Shown here: positions 1 to 8,883 of the stretch, piece by piece
How positions within the stretch are numbered: position 1 is the stretch's first letter
Layout: each line of letters starts with the position of its first letter
From: Amorphus orientalis
GTDB taxonomy: Bacteria; Pseudomonadota; Alphaproteobacteria; Rhizobiales; Amorphaceae
NCBI RefSeq assembly: GCF_030814015.1
Contig: NZ_JAUSUL010000003.1
Location: 62,001 to 126,000, forward strand
Reading direction: 5' to 3'
Length of the DNA: 64,000 nucleotides
Made by a program: the position numbers and the translations under genes
The notes under the pieces: model-generated
Told to the model about the DNA's origin: nothing
The model's database searches: none
What the model saw: only the letters and a program-made list of their open reading frames with translations

Positions 1-2
1 GC

Positions 3-701
3 GGACGGATCATGTATCGCGGCACCGCCGACTGGCCGATCTATGACGGCGGACGGACATTCATCATTTCCGGCGGCAACGATGCCCGCCTGGTGCTTTT
101 CCCGATTGCGAAAGGCAAGACCGACGAGACCCTTCTGACCAACTGGGTGCTGGCCTGCCGGGTCGCGGACGACGGGGCTCCCCTCGAGACCCGTCCGAGC
201 TGGCACGACAAGGCCGTGCGCGAGGACGCGCTGAAGGCGCTGTCGCAGTTCACCTTGCCGGAACTGGACATCGTCGCCCTCGGCGAGGCCAGCGACGACA
301 TCTGGGAATCGCCGATGTGCGACCGGGACCCGCTGCCGCAGTGGCGGTTCGGCCGCGTGACACTGCTCGGCGACGCGGCCCATCCGATGTATCCCTTCGG
401 CGGCAACGGCGCGGCCCAGGCCGTGCTCGACGCCAAGGCGCTGGCCCAGGCGCTCGACGGGGCGGCGTCGGTCGAAGCCGGTCTCGACGCCTATGAGGCG
501 GCGCGGCGGGAGGCGGTCTACCAGGTCGTCCTCAACAATCGGCAGGGCGGACCGGAACGGGTCATCGACGCCGTGCAGGACAAGGTCGACGGCGTGGTCG
601 ACGACATCGACGCGGTCGTTCCATTCGCCGAGCGCGAAGCGATCGTGCGCGGCTACTCAAGGCTCGCGGGCTTCTCCAAGGAGCAGCTCACGCCGGCCTG
701 A
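3..701 (+). CDS. FAD-dependent monooxygenase, C-terminal part (gene cut by window start)
   Basis: The reading frame is open from the first bases of the window, so the N-terminal FAD-binding half lies outside it. The visible part carries the second FAD-contact motif of class A aromatic flavoprotein monooxygenases, LLGDAAHPMYPFGGNG, followed by a helical tail (QAVLDAKALAQAL). That motif sits in the typical place for salicylate hydroxylase/UbiH-like enzymes, which use NAD(P)H and O2 to hydroxylate aromatic compounds in the cytoplasm. The substrate cannot be read from this fragment. The internal ATG at position 12 is unlikely to be the real start because it lies inside the conserved domain. An alpha/beta hydrolase follows about 100 bases downstream on the same strand, which would fit an aromatic or acyl-compound catabolic pair. 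Confidence 0.85.
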   Translation, partial: GRIMYRGTADWPIYDGGRTFIISGGNDARLVLFPIAKGKTDETLLTNWVLACRVADDGAPLETRPSWHDKAVREDALKALSQFTLPELDIVALGEASDDIWESPMCDRDPLPQWRFGRVTLLGDAAHPMYPFGGNGAAQAVLDAKALAQALDGAASVEAGLDAYEAARREAVYQVVLNNRQGGPERVIDAVQDKVDGVVDDIDAVVPFAEREAIVRGYSRLAGFSKEQLTPA

Positions 702-808
702 CACGAACCGACGATGGAGGAGCCGGGAGCGGTTCCTCCGACCTTTTCGGCGGGCGGGTCCCGAGAATCCGAAAACAAATCCGTTGAGCGCTTGGGAGGC
801 GCCGGAAG

Positions 809-1684
809 TTGAGCGAGACCGTCTATCTTCATTACACCCAGGCCGAACTCGATCGCGCCTACAACCAGCGTGTCTGGGCCCAGAACGCGGACGAGCTTCT
901 GGAACGCTGGCGGCAGACGGCGGGCGAGGTCCAGGCCACGCACCCCGGCTATGAAGAGATCGCCTACGGCTCCGGTGCCAACGAGCGGCTCGACCTCTAC
1001 CGGACGTCCGCCACCCCCGCGCCGATCCACATTCACGTCCACGGCGGCGCATGGCGTTTCCAGACAAAGGACGACGGGGCGCTGGTGGCGCGCGCCATGA
1101 CCGAGGCCGGTATGCATTTCGTCGTTCCGGAATTCGACAAGCTGCCGGACGTGAGAATGCCGACGATGGTCGAGCAGCTGGTCCGGGTCGTCCAATGGGC
1201 CTACCGCAACGCGGACGCGTTCGGCGGCGACCGGGACAGGATCTTGCTGTCGGGCCATTCCTCGGGCGCGCATCTGGCGGCTGTCCTGGCGACCCTCGAC
1301 TGGACGCGCCACGACCTCCCGGCGGACGTCCTGAGCAGCCTCGTCTGCATCAGCGGCGCCTACGATCTGGAGGCGGTGATGCTGAGCGCCCGGCGCACCT
1401 ACATCGACCTGTCCGCGGACGAAGTCGACCTGCTGAGCGCGCCCCGGCACGTCTCCGGGATCCGCTGCCCCGTGTGGGTTCTCTACGGGGACGGCGAGAC
1501 GCCCGAATTCATCCGACAGGCCCATGCCTTCGCCGAAACCCTCTCGACATGCGGCAAGCTCAAGGCCCTGACCGAGGTCGCGGGCTGCAACCACTTCGAG
1601 ATCTACGAACGGATGTCGGACCCCACGGGCCCGGTCTTTCAGGCGGTCACTGAGGCGACCCGCGCCAGCGAGACGGCCGACTGA
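809..1684 (+). CDS. Alpha/beta hydrolase (kynurenine-formamidase/esterase-like)
   Basis: 291 residues. An oxyanion-hole motif HGGAW is at about 78-82 and the nucleophile elbow GHSSGAH at about 149-155, with Ser151 as nucleophile. A late GCNHFE segment near residue 252 supplies the probable catalytic His. This HGGxW plus GxSxG arrangement is that of the hormone-sensitive-lipase/kynurenine formamidase branch, which cleaves small esters or N-formyl amides in the cytosol. I chose the TTG start at 809 because a GGGAGG ribosome-binding site (about 794-799) lies at good distance and the protein then has the expected N-terminus. It follows a flavin monooxygenase on the same strand and may act on the same pathway. 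Exact substrate unknown. Confidence 0.85.
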   Translation: MSETVYLHYTQAELDRAYNQRVWAQNADELLERWRQTAGEVQATHPGYEEIAYGSGANERLDLYRTSATPAPIHIHVHGGAWRFQTKDDGALVARAMTEAGMHFVVPEFDKLPDVRMPTMVEQLVRVVQWAYRNADAFGGDRDRILLSGHSSGAHLAAVLATLDWTRHDLPADVLSSLVCISGAYDLEAVMLSARRTYIDLSADEVDLLSAPRHVSGIRCPVWVLYGDGETPEFIRQAHAFAETLSTCGKLKALTEVAGCNHFEIYERMSDPTGPVFQAVTEATRASETAD

Positions 1685-1758
1685 CCTCAGGCCTTCGATC
1701 CGGACGGCTCAAACGGTCGCGGAAACAGGCGTGGTTGCGGCAGGCTGCGCCCCGCCCC

Positions 1759-1800
1759 GGAGCCTGTCCCGTTCAAACGGACTTGATTTGAACGAGACGG
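1759..1800 (+). repeat. Dispersed intergenic repeat, copy D
   Basis: This short intergenic element reads GAGCCTGTCCCGTTCAAACG and continues into a palindrome with arms CGTTCAAA and TTTGAACG (8 bp). The CCCGTTCA core recurs at 22293, 26490 (reverse strand), 56996 (reverse strand) and, diverged, 61456, always outside genes. The rest of the 238-base gap before the next gene shows nothing else I can name. Confidence 0.5.
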
Positions 1801-1922
1801 ACTTCCTCGGGAGATTGAAGGTCGGCGACATTTCTCGGCGCCCGGGAATTTCTGTTCGAGTAAAAAGAGGCTCTAGACCGTAGCGCGTCTGCGACCCGAC
1901 GCAGAAAGACGACGACCGGCTC

Positions 1923-3134
1923 ATGGGACCGACGCCGAAACCGAACGAGCGATCCACCCCCCTCCCGGGACACGCCGGACTTTCCCTCGCCCTGGCGGGC
2001 CTGGCCCTTCCGGTCCTGGCATTGGCGGCCTGGTCCCAAGGCGGCTGGCGGCTGGCAGCAGCCCTTGCGATCGGCGCCTTCGCGGGCTTCGCCCTCTATC
2101 ATGCGGCGTTCGGGTTCGCCTCGTCGTGGCGGCTTCTGGTGCGCGAGCGGCGCGGCGAAGGCGTCCGCGCCCAGGCCCTGCTTCTCGTGGCGACCTCCGC
2201 GCTGTCCTTCCCGCTGATCGCCTATGGAGCGGGGATCGGGCTGCCGGCCTACGGCTATGTCTTCCCGTTCGGAATCGCGGCCGCGCTCGGCGCCTTCCTG
2301 TTCGGCTTCGGCATGCAGCTCGGTGCCGGCTGTGGCTCGGGGACCCTGTTTGCCGTCGGCGGCGGATCGGTCCGGATGCTGGTCACGCTCGCCGCCTTCG
2401 TCGCCGGATCCTTCCTGGCCACGGCCCACCTTCCGGCCTGGCACGCGCTGCCTGCCTTTCCAGCGACCAGCCTGATCTCCCGGCTCGGCCCCCTCACCGC
2501 CTTCGCCATCACCGCCGCCGCCTGCTGCGCAATCGCCTGGTTCGCCGGCCGACTGGAGAAGGGAAGGCCTTCCGAAGCGCCCCGACGACCGATGGGGTTC
2601 GTCTTCCGCGGTCCGTGGTCGACCACGGTGGGCGCGCTCGCGCTGGCTCTGGTCGGCATCGCCACACTGTTGGTCCTGCACCGCCCGTGGGGCATCACGT
2701 CGGGCTTCACCCTGTGGGGCGGCAAGATCGCCCACGGACTGGGTGTGCCGATCCAGACCTGGCCCTACTGGTCCGGCCAGATGGAGGCCGTCGAGCGGTC
2801 GGTGTTCGCCGACGCCACCTCGGTCATGGATTTCGGCATCATCGCCGGGGCGATGGCCGCCGCCGCACTCGCCGGCCGCTTCGCACCCCACCTGCGAATC
2901 GCCCGGCGCGACCTTCTGACCGCCGTCTTCGGTGGGCTGCTCATGGGATACGGCGCCCGCCTCGCCTTCGGCTGCAACATCGGCGGTCTCGTCGGCGGCA
3001 TCGTCTCGGGTAGCCTGCACGGCTGGGGCTGGCTGCTGTTCGGCTTCCTCGGTTCCGTGGCCGGAACGTTCGCCCGCGTCAGAATCGGCATCGACCCGGC
3101 CTTCCCTGCCACGGGACGCGCGGCTACCGACTGA
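1923..3134 (+). CDS. YeeE/YedE (TsuA-like) sulfur-compound transporter
   Basis: 403 residues, almost wholly hydrophobic, with about ten membrane segments arranged as two similar halves. Each half holds a conserved Cys in a glycine-rich turn: GAGCGSG (Cys about 137) and FGCNIGG (Cys about 351). These are the signatures of the YeeE/YedE family (DUF395), whose characterised member TsuA imports thiosulfate across the inner membrane through transient contacts with membrane cysteines. The start at 1923 is an ATG about 18 bases after a purine-rich stretch; an earlier start is not supported. A DUF302 protein and a PQQ dehydrogenase follow on the same strand. No TusA gene is adjacent; the only TusA-like protein in the window is at 26535. 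Thiosulfate is the likely cargo by family, but other sulfur species are possible. Confidence 0.85.
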   Translation: MGPTPKPNERSTPLPGHAGLSLALAGLALPVLALAAWSQGGWRLAAALAIGAFAGFALYHAAFGFASSWRLLVRERRGEGVRAQALLLVATSALSFPLIAYGAGIGLPAYGYVFPFGIAAALGAFLFGFGMQLGAGCGSGTLFAVGGGSVRMLVTLAAFVAGSFLATAHLPAWHALPAFPATSLISRLGPLTAFAITAAACCAIAWFAGRLEKGRPSEAPRRPMGFVFRGPWSTTVGALALALVGIATLLVLHRPWGITSGFTLWGGKIAHGLGVPIQTWPYWSGQMEAVERSVFADATSVMDFGIIAGAMAAAALAGRFAPHLRIARRDLLTAVFGGLLMGYGARLAFGCNIGGLVGGIVSGSLHGWGWLLFGFLGSVAGTFARVRIGIDPAFPATGRAATD

Positions 3135-3164
3135 CCGTTCCCTCTCCAGGCCGGAGTTCATGCC

Positions 3165-3671
3165 ATGCCGTCACGCACCTTCTCACTGGCGCTCGCTGCT
3201 TTCCTGCTCCTCTCTTCGGTGGCCGTCATCCCGGCAAGCGCCCAGTCGGTCGCGCCCCGCGACGGCTGGGTCGTGATCGACACGGAGATGAGCTTCCCCG
3301 ACCTGGTGGACCGCACCCGGACGGCCATCGCGGAGGCGAAGATGGGTCTCGTCACCCAGGCCAGCGCTTCGGACGGCGCCAGGGGTCAGGGCATCACGAT
3401 CCCGGGCAACCGGGTGATCGGGGTCTATCGAAACGACTATGCGCGCCGGATGCTCGATGCCTCTATCGCCGCCGGCATCGAAGCGCCGATCCGCTTCTAT
3501 CTCACGGAAAACCCGGACCAGACCGCAACGCTGTCCTACAAGACGCCGAGCTTTGTGTTCGCGCCGTACATGGATGAGGGCGGCGAGGAGCTGAAAGCCC
3601 TGGCCACGGAACTGGACGGCGTCTTCCAGGCGATCGCCGCAGACGCGACAGGCAAGTCCGCCGGCAAATAG
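3165..3671 (+). CDS. DUF302 domain protein, secreted
   Basis: 168 residues with a clear Sec signal peptide: charged MPSRTF, hydrophobic core LALAAFLLLSSVAVIP and a cleavage site after ASA or AQS near residue 26. The mature part matches the DUF302 pattern: a short alpha/beta fold with FPDLVDRTRTAIAEAKMGLV near the start, VIGVYRNDYARRMLDASIAAG in the middle and a YKTPSFVFAPY strand later. DUF302 proteins are small periplasmic or cytosolic proteins of unknown biochemistry, often found near sulfur or redox genes, which fits the YeeE/YedE gene 30 bases upstream. It is probably co-transcribed with that gene. Family assignment is firm; function is unknown. Confidence 0.8.
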   Translation: MPSRTFSLALAAFLLLSSVAVIPASAQSVAPRDGWVVIDTEMSFPDLVDRTRTAIAEAKMGLVTQASASDGARGQGITIPGNRVIGVYRNDYARRMLDASIAAGIEAPIRFYLTENPDQTATLSYKTPSFVFAPYMDEGGEELKALATELDGVFQAIAADATGKSAGK

Positions 3672-3812
3672 GCGCGTCGCCCGGGTCGCGGTTGACATCG
3701 CCCCGGCCTGACCGGAGAAAATCGAGGCGGCTGGCGACGCACCGGTCGCGATGCGGTTGAAAAGGGGAACGCCGATGACACCCACCCGAACCACCCGCGG
3801 GCGAGGCTGACG

Positions 3813-4025
3813 ATGCTCGCCCTTTGCGCCATCGGCTTTCTGATCTGGTTCCTGTTCGGGATCTCCGTCACCGTCATGACCGTCTACGGCGTGTTCGATC
3901 AGGTGGCGATGGGACCCGCCGTGATGGCATCGGTGCTTGCCACCGGCACGGCCTTCCTCGGATTTCTCACCGCGATCGCCGCCGGCCTGGCCGCACGGCG
4001 CGCCCGCCGGGAGCGCAACCGATGA
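3813..4025 (+). CDS. Small two-helix membrane protein coupled to PQQ dehydrogenase
   Basis: 70 residues with two predicted membrane helices (about 4-28 and 33-58) and a strongly basic tail AARRARRERNR, so both ends should face the cytoplasm with a short external loop. Its stop codon overlaps the ATG of the PQQ dehydrogenase (ATGA), so translation is probably coupled. I recognise no family. The context suggests a membrane partner, anchor or assembly aid for the periplasmic quinoprotein, but this is inference. A TTGACA at 3692-3697 with GAAAAT 19 bases on could be a promoter for this pair, though the spacing is poor. Confidence 0.6.
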   Translation: MLALCAIGFLIWFLFGISVTVMTVYGVFDQVAMGPAVMASVLATGTAFLGFLTAIAAGLAARRARRERNR

Positions 4026-5914
4026 ACCGCTCCACAGCCCGGATCGCGGCCGCAGCCGCCCTGCTCGGCCTTGTCGCCGGACCCGCATTCGCCCAGGACT
4101 GGCCGACCTACGGAGGCGCACCGGGCGGCGGACAGTATTCCGCGGCCGGCCAGATCACGCCGGAAAACGTCGACCGGCTCGAAGTCGCCTGGATCTACCG
4201 GACGGGCGACTTCTCCAACGGCGAGGACGGCACCCGCAAGACGACGTTCGAGGCCAATCCGATCTACGCGGACGGCAAGCTCTTCGTCTGCACGCCCTAC
4301 AACCGGGTGATCGCCGTGGAGGCGGAGACGGGCGAGCCGCAATGGTCGTTCGAACCGGACCCGCCGCTGCCGCGCGACTACGACCAGCAGCACTCGCTGA
4401 TCTGCCGCGGCGTCAGCTACTGGGAAAGCGGCGAGGACGGTCCGTGCGAACGGCGCATCATCGCGCCCGTGCTCGACGGCCGCCTCGTCGCCCTCGACGC
4501 GCGCACCGGCGACCTGTGCCCCGATTTCGGAACCGGCGGCACAATCGACCTCAACGCCGATTACCCGCGGCTGGGCACCGGCGTCGTGAACGTGACCTCG
4601 CCCGCCGTCATCTTCGAGGATCTGGCGATCGTCGGCACCGCCATCGGCGACAACCAGGCCGTCGACATGCCGGACGGCGTGGTGCGCGCCTTCGATGTGC
4701 GCACCGGCGCGGAGGAATGGGCCTGGAACCCGATCCCCGACCGCTTCCGGGCACGCTCCGGCGCCGCGAACGCCTGGGCGCCGATGTCGGTGGACACCGA
4801 CACGGCCACCCTGTTCGTGCCGACGACCTCGCCGAGCCCGGACTACTGGGGCGGCGACCGCGCGCCCAATCTGGAGGCCACCAACGCGGTCGTCGCGCTG
4901 GATGCGCGGACCGGTTCGGAACTCTGGGTCCGGCAGCTTACCCATCACGACCTGTTCGACACCGACCTTCCGGCCCAGCCCGTCGTTGCCGACCAGATCG
5001 ACAACGGCACCCGCTATCCGGCGATCGTCCAGGCGACCAAGACCGGGCAGCTGTTCGTGCTGGACAAGGATTCCGGCGCATTTCGCTTCGAGACCCGGGA
5101 ACGGCCAGTCCCGCAGAGCACGGTCGAGGGCGAACAGACGTCGCCGACCCAACCGATCCCCGTGGCCCCGAAGCCCATCGCGAAACAGGGCTTCGCTCCC
5201 CGCGACGCGTGGGGCATCACGCCGATCGACCGGCTGTGGTGCAAGCGCGAGGCGGAGCGCTACCGCGCCGACGGCCTGTTCACGCCGCCGAGCGTGGGGG
5301 GCTCCATCCAGATGCCGTTTTATGGCGGCGGCTCGAACTGGGGCGGCGTCGCCTTCGACCCCGTACGGCGGCTGATCATCGGCAACGTGATGAACCTCGT
5401 CCAGTGGGTGCGGCTCATTCCGGCAGATGACGACCCGGCCGGCGACGGCGAGCTCGGCCGCCAGAAGGGCGCGCCCTACATGATGCGCCGCGGCGTGCTG
5501 CTGTCGCCGCTGGGGGTGCCGTGCAACGCGCCGCCCTGGGGCGCGCTGACTGCCGTCGATATCGACACCGGCGAGACGCGCTGGCAGGTGCCGCTGGGCG
5601 AGGTGCCGCTGGCCTTCGGCATCACCGGGCCCGACCAGTGGGGCAGCCCGAACATCGGCGGCCCAATCGCGACCAGCACCGGCCTCGTCTTCATCGCAGC
5701 GACGATGGACGCGAAGATTCGCGCCTTCAACGTGTGGACCGGCGAGGAGGTGTGGGAGCACGACCTGCCGTTCGACGGGGCGGCCACGCCGATGACGTTC
5801 ATCTCCGAGCGGGACGGGCGTCAATATCTGGTCATCGCCGCCGGCGGGAGCGCGCTTCTCAGGCCGCGTCTCGGCGACGCGCTGGTCGCCTTCCGCCTGC
5901 CGAAGGGCCGATGA
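4022..5914 (+). CDS. Periplasmic PQQ-dependent dehydrogenase (glucose-dehydrogenase-like quinoprotein)
   Basis: 630 residues. A signal peptide (MNRSTARIAAAAALLGLVAG, cleaved after AFA near 24) leads straight into an eight-bladed propeller with DWPTYGG at the first blade and repeated tryptophan-docking segments such as VIAVEAETGEPQWSF, VVALDARTGSELWVRQL and LTAVDIDTGETRWQVPL. The HHDLFDTDLPAQP segment at about 308-320 is the metal/PQQ-site neighbourhood of membrane glucose dehydrogenase-type enzymes. The five-helix membrane domain of GcdA is absent, so this is a soluble form. It should oxidise a sugar or alcohol in the periplasm and pass electrons to a quinone or cytochrome. The ATG at 4022 overlaps the preceding small-protein stop. 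No PQQ biosynthesis genes are in the window. Substrate not determined. Confidence 0.85.
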   Translation: MNRSTARIAAAAALLGLVAGPAFAQDWPTYGGAPGGGQYSAAGQITPENVDRLEVAWIYRTGDFSNGEDGTRKTTFEANPIYADGKLFVCTPYNRVIAVEAETGEPQWSFEPDPPLPRDYDQQHSLICRGVSYWESGEDGPCERRIIAPVLDGRLVALDARTGDLCPDFGTGGTIDLNADYPRLGTGVVNVTSPAVIFEDLAIVGTAIGDNQAVDMPDGVVRAFDVRTGAEEWAWNPIPDRFRARSGAANAWAPMSVDTDTATLFVPTTSPSPDYWGGDRAPNLEATNAVVALDARTGSELWVRQLTHHDLFDTDLPAQPVVADQIDNGTRYPAIVQATKTGQLFVLDKDSGAFRFETRERPVPQSTVEGEQTSPTQPIPVAPKPIAKQGFAPRDAWGITPIDRLWCKREAERYRADGLFTPPSVGGSIQMPFYGGGSNWGGVAFDPVRRLIIGNVMNLVQWVRLIPADDDPAGDGELGRQKGAPYMMRRGVLLSPLGVPCNAPPWGALTAVDIDTGETRWQVPLGEVPLAFGITGPDQWGSPNIGGPIATSTGLVFIAATMDAKIRAFNVWTGEEVWEHDLPFDGAATPMTFISERDGRQYLVIAAGGSALLRPRLGDALVAFRLPKGR

Positions 5915-5946
5915 GCGAAAACCGGGCTTTTCGGCGCTAACCTTCC

Positions 5947-5975
5947 TTGCATTCCGCCGCCAGCGCGGCTATATC
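5947..5975 (+). promoter_or_regulatory. Candidate sigma-70-type promoter for rpmI-rplT
   Basis: TTGCAT at 5947-5952 and TATATC at 5970-5975 are separated by exactly 17 bases, the optimal spacing. It would give a leader of about 350 bases before rpmI, long enough for the usual L20 autoregulation. Prediction from pattern only. The rest of the 417-base gap (5915-6331) is GC-rich and shows no gene, and I could not identify a clear L20-type operator by eye. Confidence 0.35.
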
Positions 5976-6331
5976 GTGCGCCTTCCGAACGCACGGTCCG
6001 GCCGCGATCGGGATTCTTCGCCTGAGCGCGGCGGCGGATCGTCCCCACGACCTCTCGGGTCGCACGGGCGGCGGCGGGCTGTCGAGCGCCGGTTTGCCTC
6101 ATATCGGGGCATTGGCCCGGATCCCGAACCTTGCGGCTGTCGAGCCTTGGGTTGGGAAGAAAACGGTCCCGGATCGATGTCGGTTTTGCCTGCCCGCACG
6201 GGCCGGATGCCGTCAGCGGCGCGGGGTCGAACTTTGTTTTTCGGCAGGGCGCAGTCACGTCGAGCGGCCTTCCGCCGCCGGAACGGGCAAGCCCGGACCA
6301 GTTTTGAACCGTTGAATCAAGGGTCACGAAG

Positions 6332-6529
6332 ATGCCCAAGCTGAAGACCAAGTCGGGCGCCAAGAAGCGCTTCAAGCTCACCTCCACCGGCAAGGTGAAG
6401 GTGGCTCAGGCCGGCAAGCGCCACGGCATGATCAAGCGGACGGCTAAGTTCATCCGCAAGGCGCGGGGCACGACCGTGCTGGCCGATCAGGACGCGAAGA
6501 TCGTCAAGAAGTTCCTGCCCTACGGCTGA
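6332..6529 (+). CDS. rpmI: 50S ribosomal protein L35
   Basis: 65 residues, the standard length for L35, with the family opening [14 protein letters not shown] and the conserved [17 protein letters not shown] core. It is a very basic protein of the large ribosomal subunit. An AAGGGTCACGA sequence just before the ATG serves as ribosome-binding site. rplT follows 130 bases downstream, the usual pairing, but infC is not upstream as it is in many bacteria; the next upstream gene is the PQQ dehydrogenase. Confidence 0.98.
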   Translation: MPKLKTKSGAKKRFKLTSTGKVKVAQAGKRHGMIKRTAKFIRKARGTTVLADQDAKIVKKFLPYG

Positions 6530-6659
6530 GCGACGTCCCACGAGCGGTTTGCAGCCGGCCCCGGCCGGCAGGTGAATTGAACGGCTCGGATCGCGCTCGG
6601 GACGGCCAGGCTTGACAGCGCCCCCGAGGACCGGTCCGACAAATTTTGGAGAGTGAAAC

Positions 6660-7028
6660 ATGTCACGCGTTAAGCGGGGCGTCGTCGCCCACGCCCGGCA
6701 TAAGAAAGTGCTCAAGGCGGCCAAGGGCTATTATGGCCGGCGCAAGAACACGATCCGCACGGCGCGGGCTGCCGTCGAGAAGGCGGGGCAGTACGCCTAT
6801 CGCGACCGGAAGGTCCGCAAGCGTCAGTTCCGCTCGCTCTGGATCCAGCGCATCAACGCGGCCTCCCGCGAACACGGCATGACCTACGGGCGCCTGATCG
6901 ACGGCCTGACCAAGGCCGGCATCGAGGTCGACCGCAAGGTGCTCGCCCACCTCGCCTACAGCGAGCCGGAGGCGTTCAAGGCGATCGTGGACAAGGCCCG
7001 CGACGCCCTCCCGGCGGACGTCCGCTAA
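6660..7028 (+). CDS. rplT: 50S ribosomal protein L20
   Basis: 122 residues with the L20 opening [19 protein letters not shown], the [14 protein letters not shown] segment and the [21 protein letters not shown] core. It binds 23S rRNA early in large-subunit assembly, and in many bacteria it represses its own operon. A GGAGAG site ends five bases before the ATG. A strong terminator follows at 7081-7109, so the transcript stops before the leftward genes downstream, and pheS is not in this transcription unit. Confidence 0.98.
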   Translation: MSRVKRGVVAHARHKKVLKAAKGYYGRRKNTIRTARAAVEKAGQYAYRDRKVRKRQFRSLWIQRINAASREHGMTYGRLIDGLTKAGIEVDRKVLAHLAYSEPEAFKAIVDKARDALPADVR

Positions 7029-7080
7029 ACCGCTTTTCGCGGCCAGCAGCGCTTCGAAGCGCGGCACGTCGATGAAGCGA

Positions 7081-7109
7081 GCCTGGCCATCCCGGTGGCC
7101 GGGCTTTTT
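7081..7109 (+). terminator. Intrinsic terminator of rpmI-rplT
   Basis: A 9-bp stem GCCTGGCCA/TGGCCGGGC (one G-U pair) with loop TCCCGG is followed at once by TTTTT at 7105-7109. It lies 52 bases after the rplT stop, the right place and shape for Rho-independent termination. Confidence 0.85.
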
Positions 7110-7174
7110 GCGTTTGCGGGAGCACGAAAGAGCCGCGCCTCACGGCGCAGCAGGGGCGCCGTCAACACTCCGGA

Positions 7175-7600
7175 TCAGAAGTTGGGCCAGAGGCCGGGAG
7201 TGGCCAGCTCGATGACGTTGTCGGCTGGGTCGTCGAAATAGAGGCTGCGGCCGCCCGCCGGCCAGGTGACACGGCTGGTAATCTGCACGCCGCGTGCCTG
7301 CAGGGCTTCGATCCACTGGTCGAAATCGGAAATGGCGACATGGAAGGCGATGTGGCCGGGCCCGTCGCAGCGGTGGCCAGGCACATGTCCGCCCGGCAGG
7401 TCCTTGTCCAGCTCCGCCGCCATCCGGTCGAACAGAAGGAGGTTCTGGGCCGTTCCGGCCTTCAGAACCTTCATCCCGTCAAAGGCGGCCATCAGCGGCA
7501 GACCCAACACGTCCTCGTAGAACGTACAGGCTTCCTCCAGATCGTCCACGTAGAGGACGGTCTCTACGATGCCCTGAATCTCCGGCCGCATGGGTGCCAC
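7175..7600 (-). CDS. VOC-superfamily (glyoxalase/dioxygenase-fold) protein
   Basis: 141 residues. It opens with the VOC pattern VETVLYVDDLEEACTFYEDVLGLPL, has a central GPGHIAFHVAISDFDQWIEAL segment and ends with SLYFDDPADNVIELATPGLW. These are the two beta-alpha-beta-beta-beta modules of the glyoxalase/bleomycin-resistance/dioxygenase superfamily, with His and Glu positions suited to binding one divalent metal. Members range from glyoxalase I and extradiol dioxygenases to antibiotic-binding proteins, so the reaction cannot be named. A serine hydrolase gene lies just upstream on the same strand (39 bases), and the two may be co-transcribed. Confidence 0.8.
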   Translation of the reverse strand: MAPMRPEIQGIVETVLYVDDLEEACTFYEDVLGLPLMAAFDGMKVLKAGTAQNLLLFDRMAAELDKDLPGGHVPGHRCDGPGHIAFHVAISDFDQWIEALQARGVQITSRVTWPAGGRSLYFDDPADNVIELATPGLWPNF

Positions 7601-7639
7601 CTCCTGGCTGTGAACGTCGACGGCACCGAAAACCGCCGA

Positions 7640-8809
7640 TCACTCAACGCCATAGGCCCGGTAGAGTTTCTCCAGCGCCTGGGCGGCGGCCAGATCGCCT
7701 CGCTGACCCGCAACATTGGTGGTGACGACGATCCCGAGATCCTGCTCCAGATCAACCAGGATCTTGGCCAGGTTCATACCGTTCGACCCGTTGTGGGTGA
7801 GCACCGGATGGTCGGCGAAATCGAACTCGACGACCCCCCAACCGAAGCCGTAGCCGCCGTCGCCGGGGGTGCCGGGCGGCGGGTTTTCCCGATGCGGGGT
7901 GCGGACGTGTTCGCGATGGAGTTCGGCGAGGGTCTCGGGCGTGATCAGTTCGGGCCCGCGCGCGCCGCCGGCAGCGTTCCAGTCGGCCCAGCGGGCGAAA
8001 TCGAGGATCGACATGTGAGCCAGGCCGGCCGGACCGAGCAGCGGCGGCATGTCGGCCGAAATGCCCCAGGCCATCGGCTGGACGGTGCCGTCTTCCTGCA
8101 GGCGGTGGCCGACCGGCGCGTCATAGCGGCCCGGGGTTGCGGTCGCACCGAGCCCCGCGGTTTCCAGCTCCAGCGGATCGAAGATCTCCGACACGATCAG
8201 CTCTTCCCACGGCCGGCCGGACACCTTCTCCAGCATGGCGCCGGCGGTCATGTAGCCGAAGTTGGCGTACTGGAACGGTGATCCCTCGGGCACCTTCGGC
8301 ACGTTGCGCTTCCAGGCATCGATCGCCCGGAGGCGCCGCTGCTGCGGCGTGAAGTCGAAGGCCTCGGTGGAGAAATAGATCTCCATCATCTCCTCGGTAT
8401 CGGTCGGGATACCGCTGGAGTGAGAGAGGAGCTGGGCGAGGGTGACGGCGGCGAACTCCGGGCTCATCCCCTCGATGTCCTCGCCGAGCACGTCGCCGAC
8501 GGTGCTGTCCCAGGAAATCAGCCCGTCCTCGACCATCTGACCGGCAATCGTGGCCGTCATCGCCTTGGTGTCGGAACCGAGATGGAAGCGGTCGTCGAGC
8601 TCGACCGGAATGTCCATTCCGTACACGCGGGTGCCGACGACCCCGGCGGCGATGATCTCGCCGTTTTTCGTGACCGCGCCCGCCAGTGCCGGCACGTCCT
8701 GGCTCTCCCTGATCGGCTCGAGGATCGACGCGACGTCGTCCATTGCCACGGCGGCCGGCGCCGTCGCGATCAGAAAGCCCAGCGCAAGTCCGTATCCTAT
8801 CCGTTTCAC
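7640..8809 (-). CDS. Serine hydrolase of the beta-lactamase/class C fold, secreted
   Basis: 389 residues from a GTG start at 8809, preceded by a GGGGGC ribosome-binding site. The same frame stays open far upstream, but that part is antisense to nothing plausible and lacks protein character. A signal peptide (MKRIGYGLALGFLIATAPAAVA) precedes a class C beta-lactamase/esterase fold with S-D-T-K at 79-82 (nucleophile Ser79, base Lys82), Y-A-N at 181-183 and a late HNGSNGMN box replacing the KTG/HTG motif. Such proteins act in the periplasm as esterases, D-aminopeptidases or penicillin-binding-like hydrolases. True beta-lactamase activity is not implied. It sits between the VOC protein and a CPBP-like membrane protein, all leftward. 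Confidence 0.85.
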   Translation of the reverse strand: MKRIGYGLALGFLIATAPAAVAMDDVASILEPIRESQDVPALAGAVTKNGEIIAAGVVGTRVYGMDIPVELDDRFHLGSDTKAMTATIAGQMVEDGLISWDSTVGDVLGEDIEGMSPEFAAVTLAQLLSHSSGIPTDTEEMMEIYFSTEAFDFTPQQRRLRAIDAWKRNVPKVPEGSPFQYANFGYMTAGAMLEKVSGRPWEELIVSEIFDPLELETAGLGATATPGRYDAPVGHRLQEDGTVQPMAWGISADMPPLLGPAGLAHMSILDFARWADWNAAGGARGPELITPETLAELHREHVRTPHRENPPPGTPGDGGYGFGWGVVEFDFADHPVLTHNGSNGMNLAKILVDLEQDLGIVVTTNVAGQRGDLAAAQALEKLYRAYGVE

Positions 8810-8883
8810 GATGATTGCCCCCTTGCATGGCCCACAGGCCTTCCGGTGAATCGGGCGCCCCCACCCGATCGATCGGACAGGGC

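Noticed and set aside
3899-5824. 641-codon reverse-strand open frame across the PQQ dehydrogenase gene
   Set aside because: It is the antisense of a clearly conserved gene and has no domain; long reverse frames are expected at this GC content.
7640-8809. Beta-lactamase resistance gene
   Set aside because: It shares only the fold and SxxK/YxN residues; the third motif is HNG and no resistance context is present.
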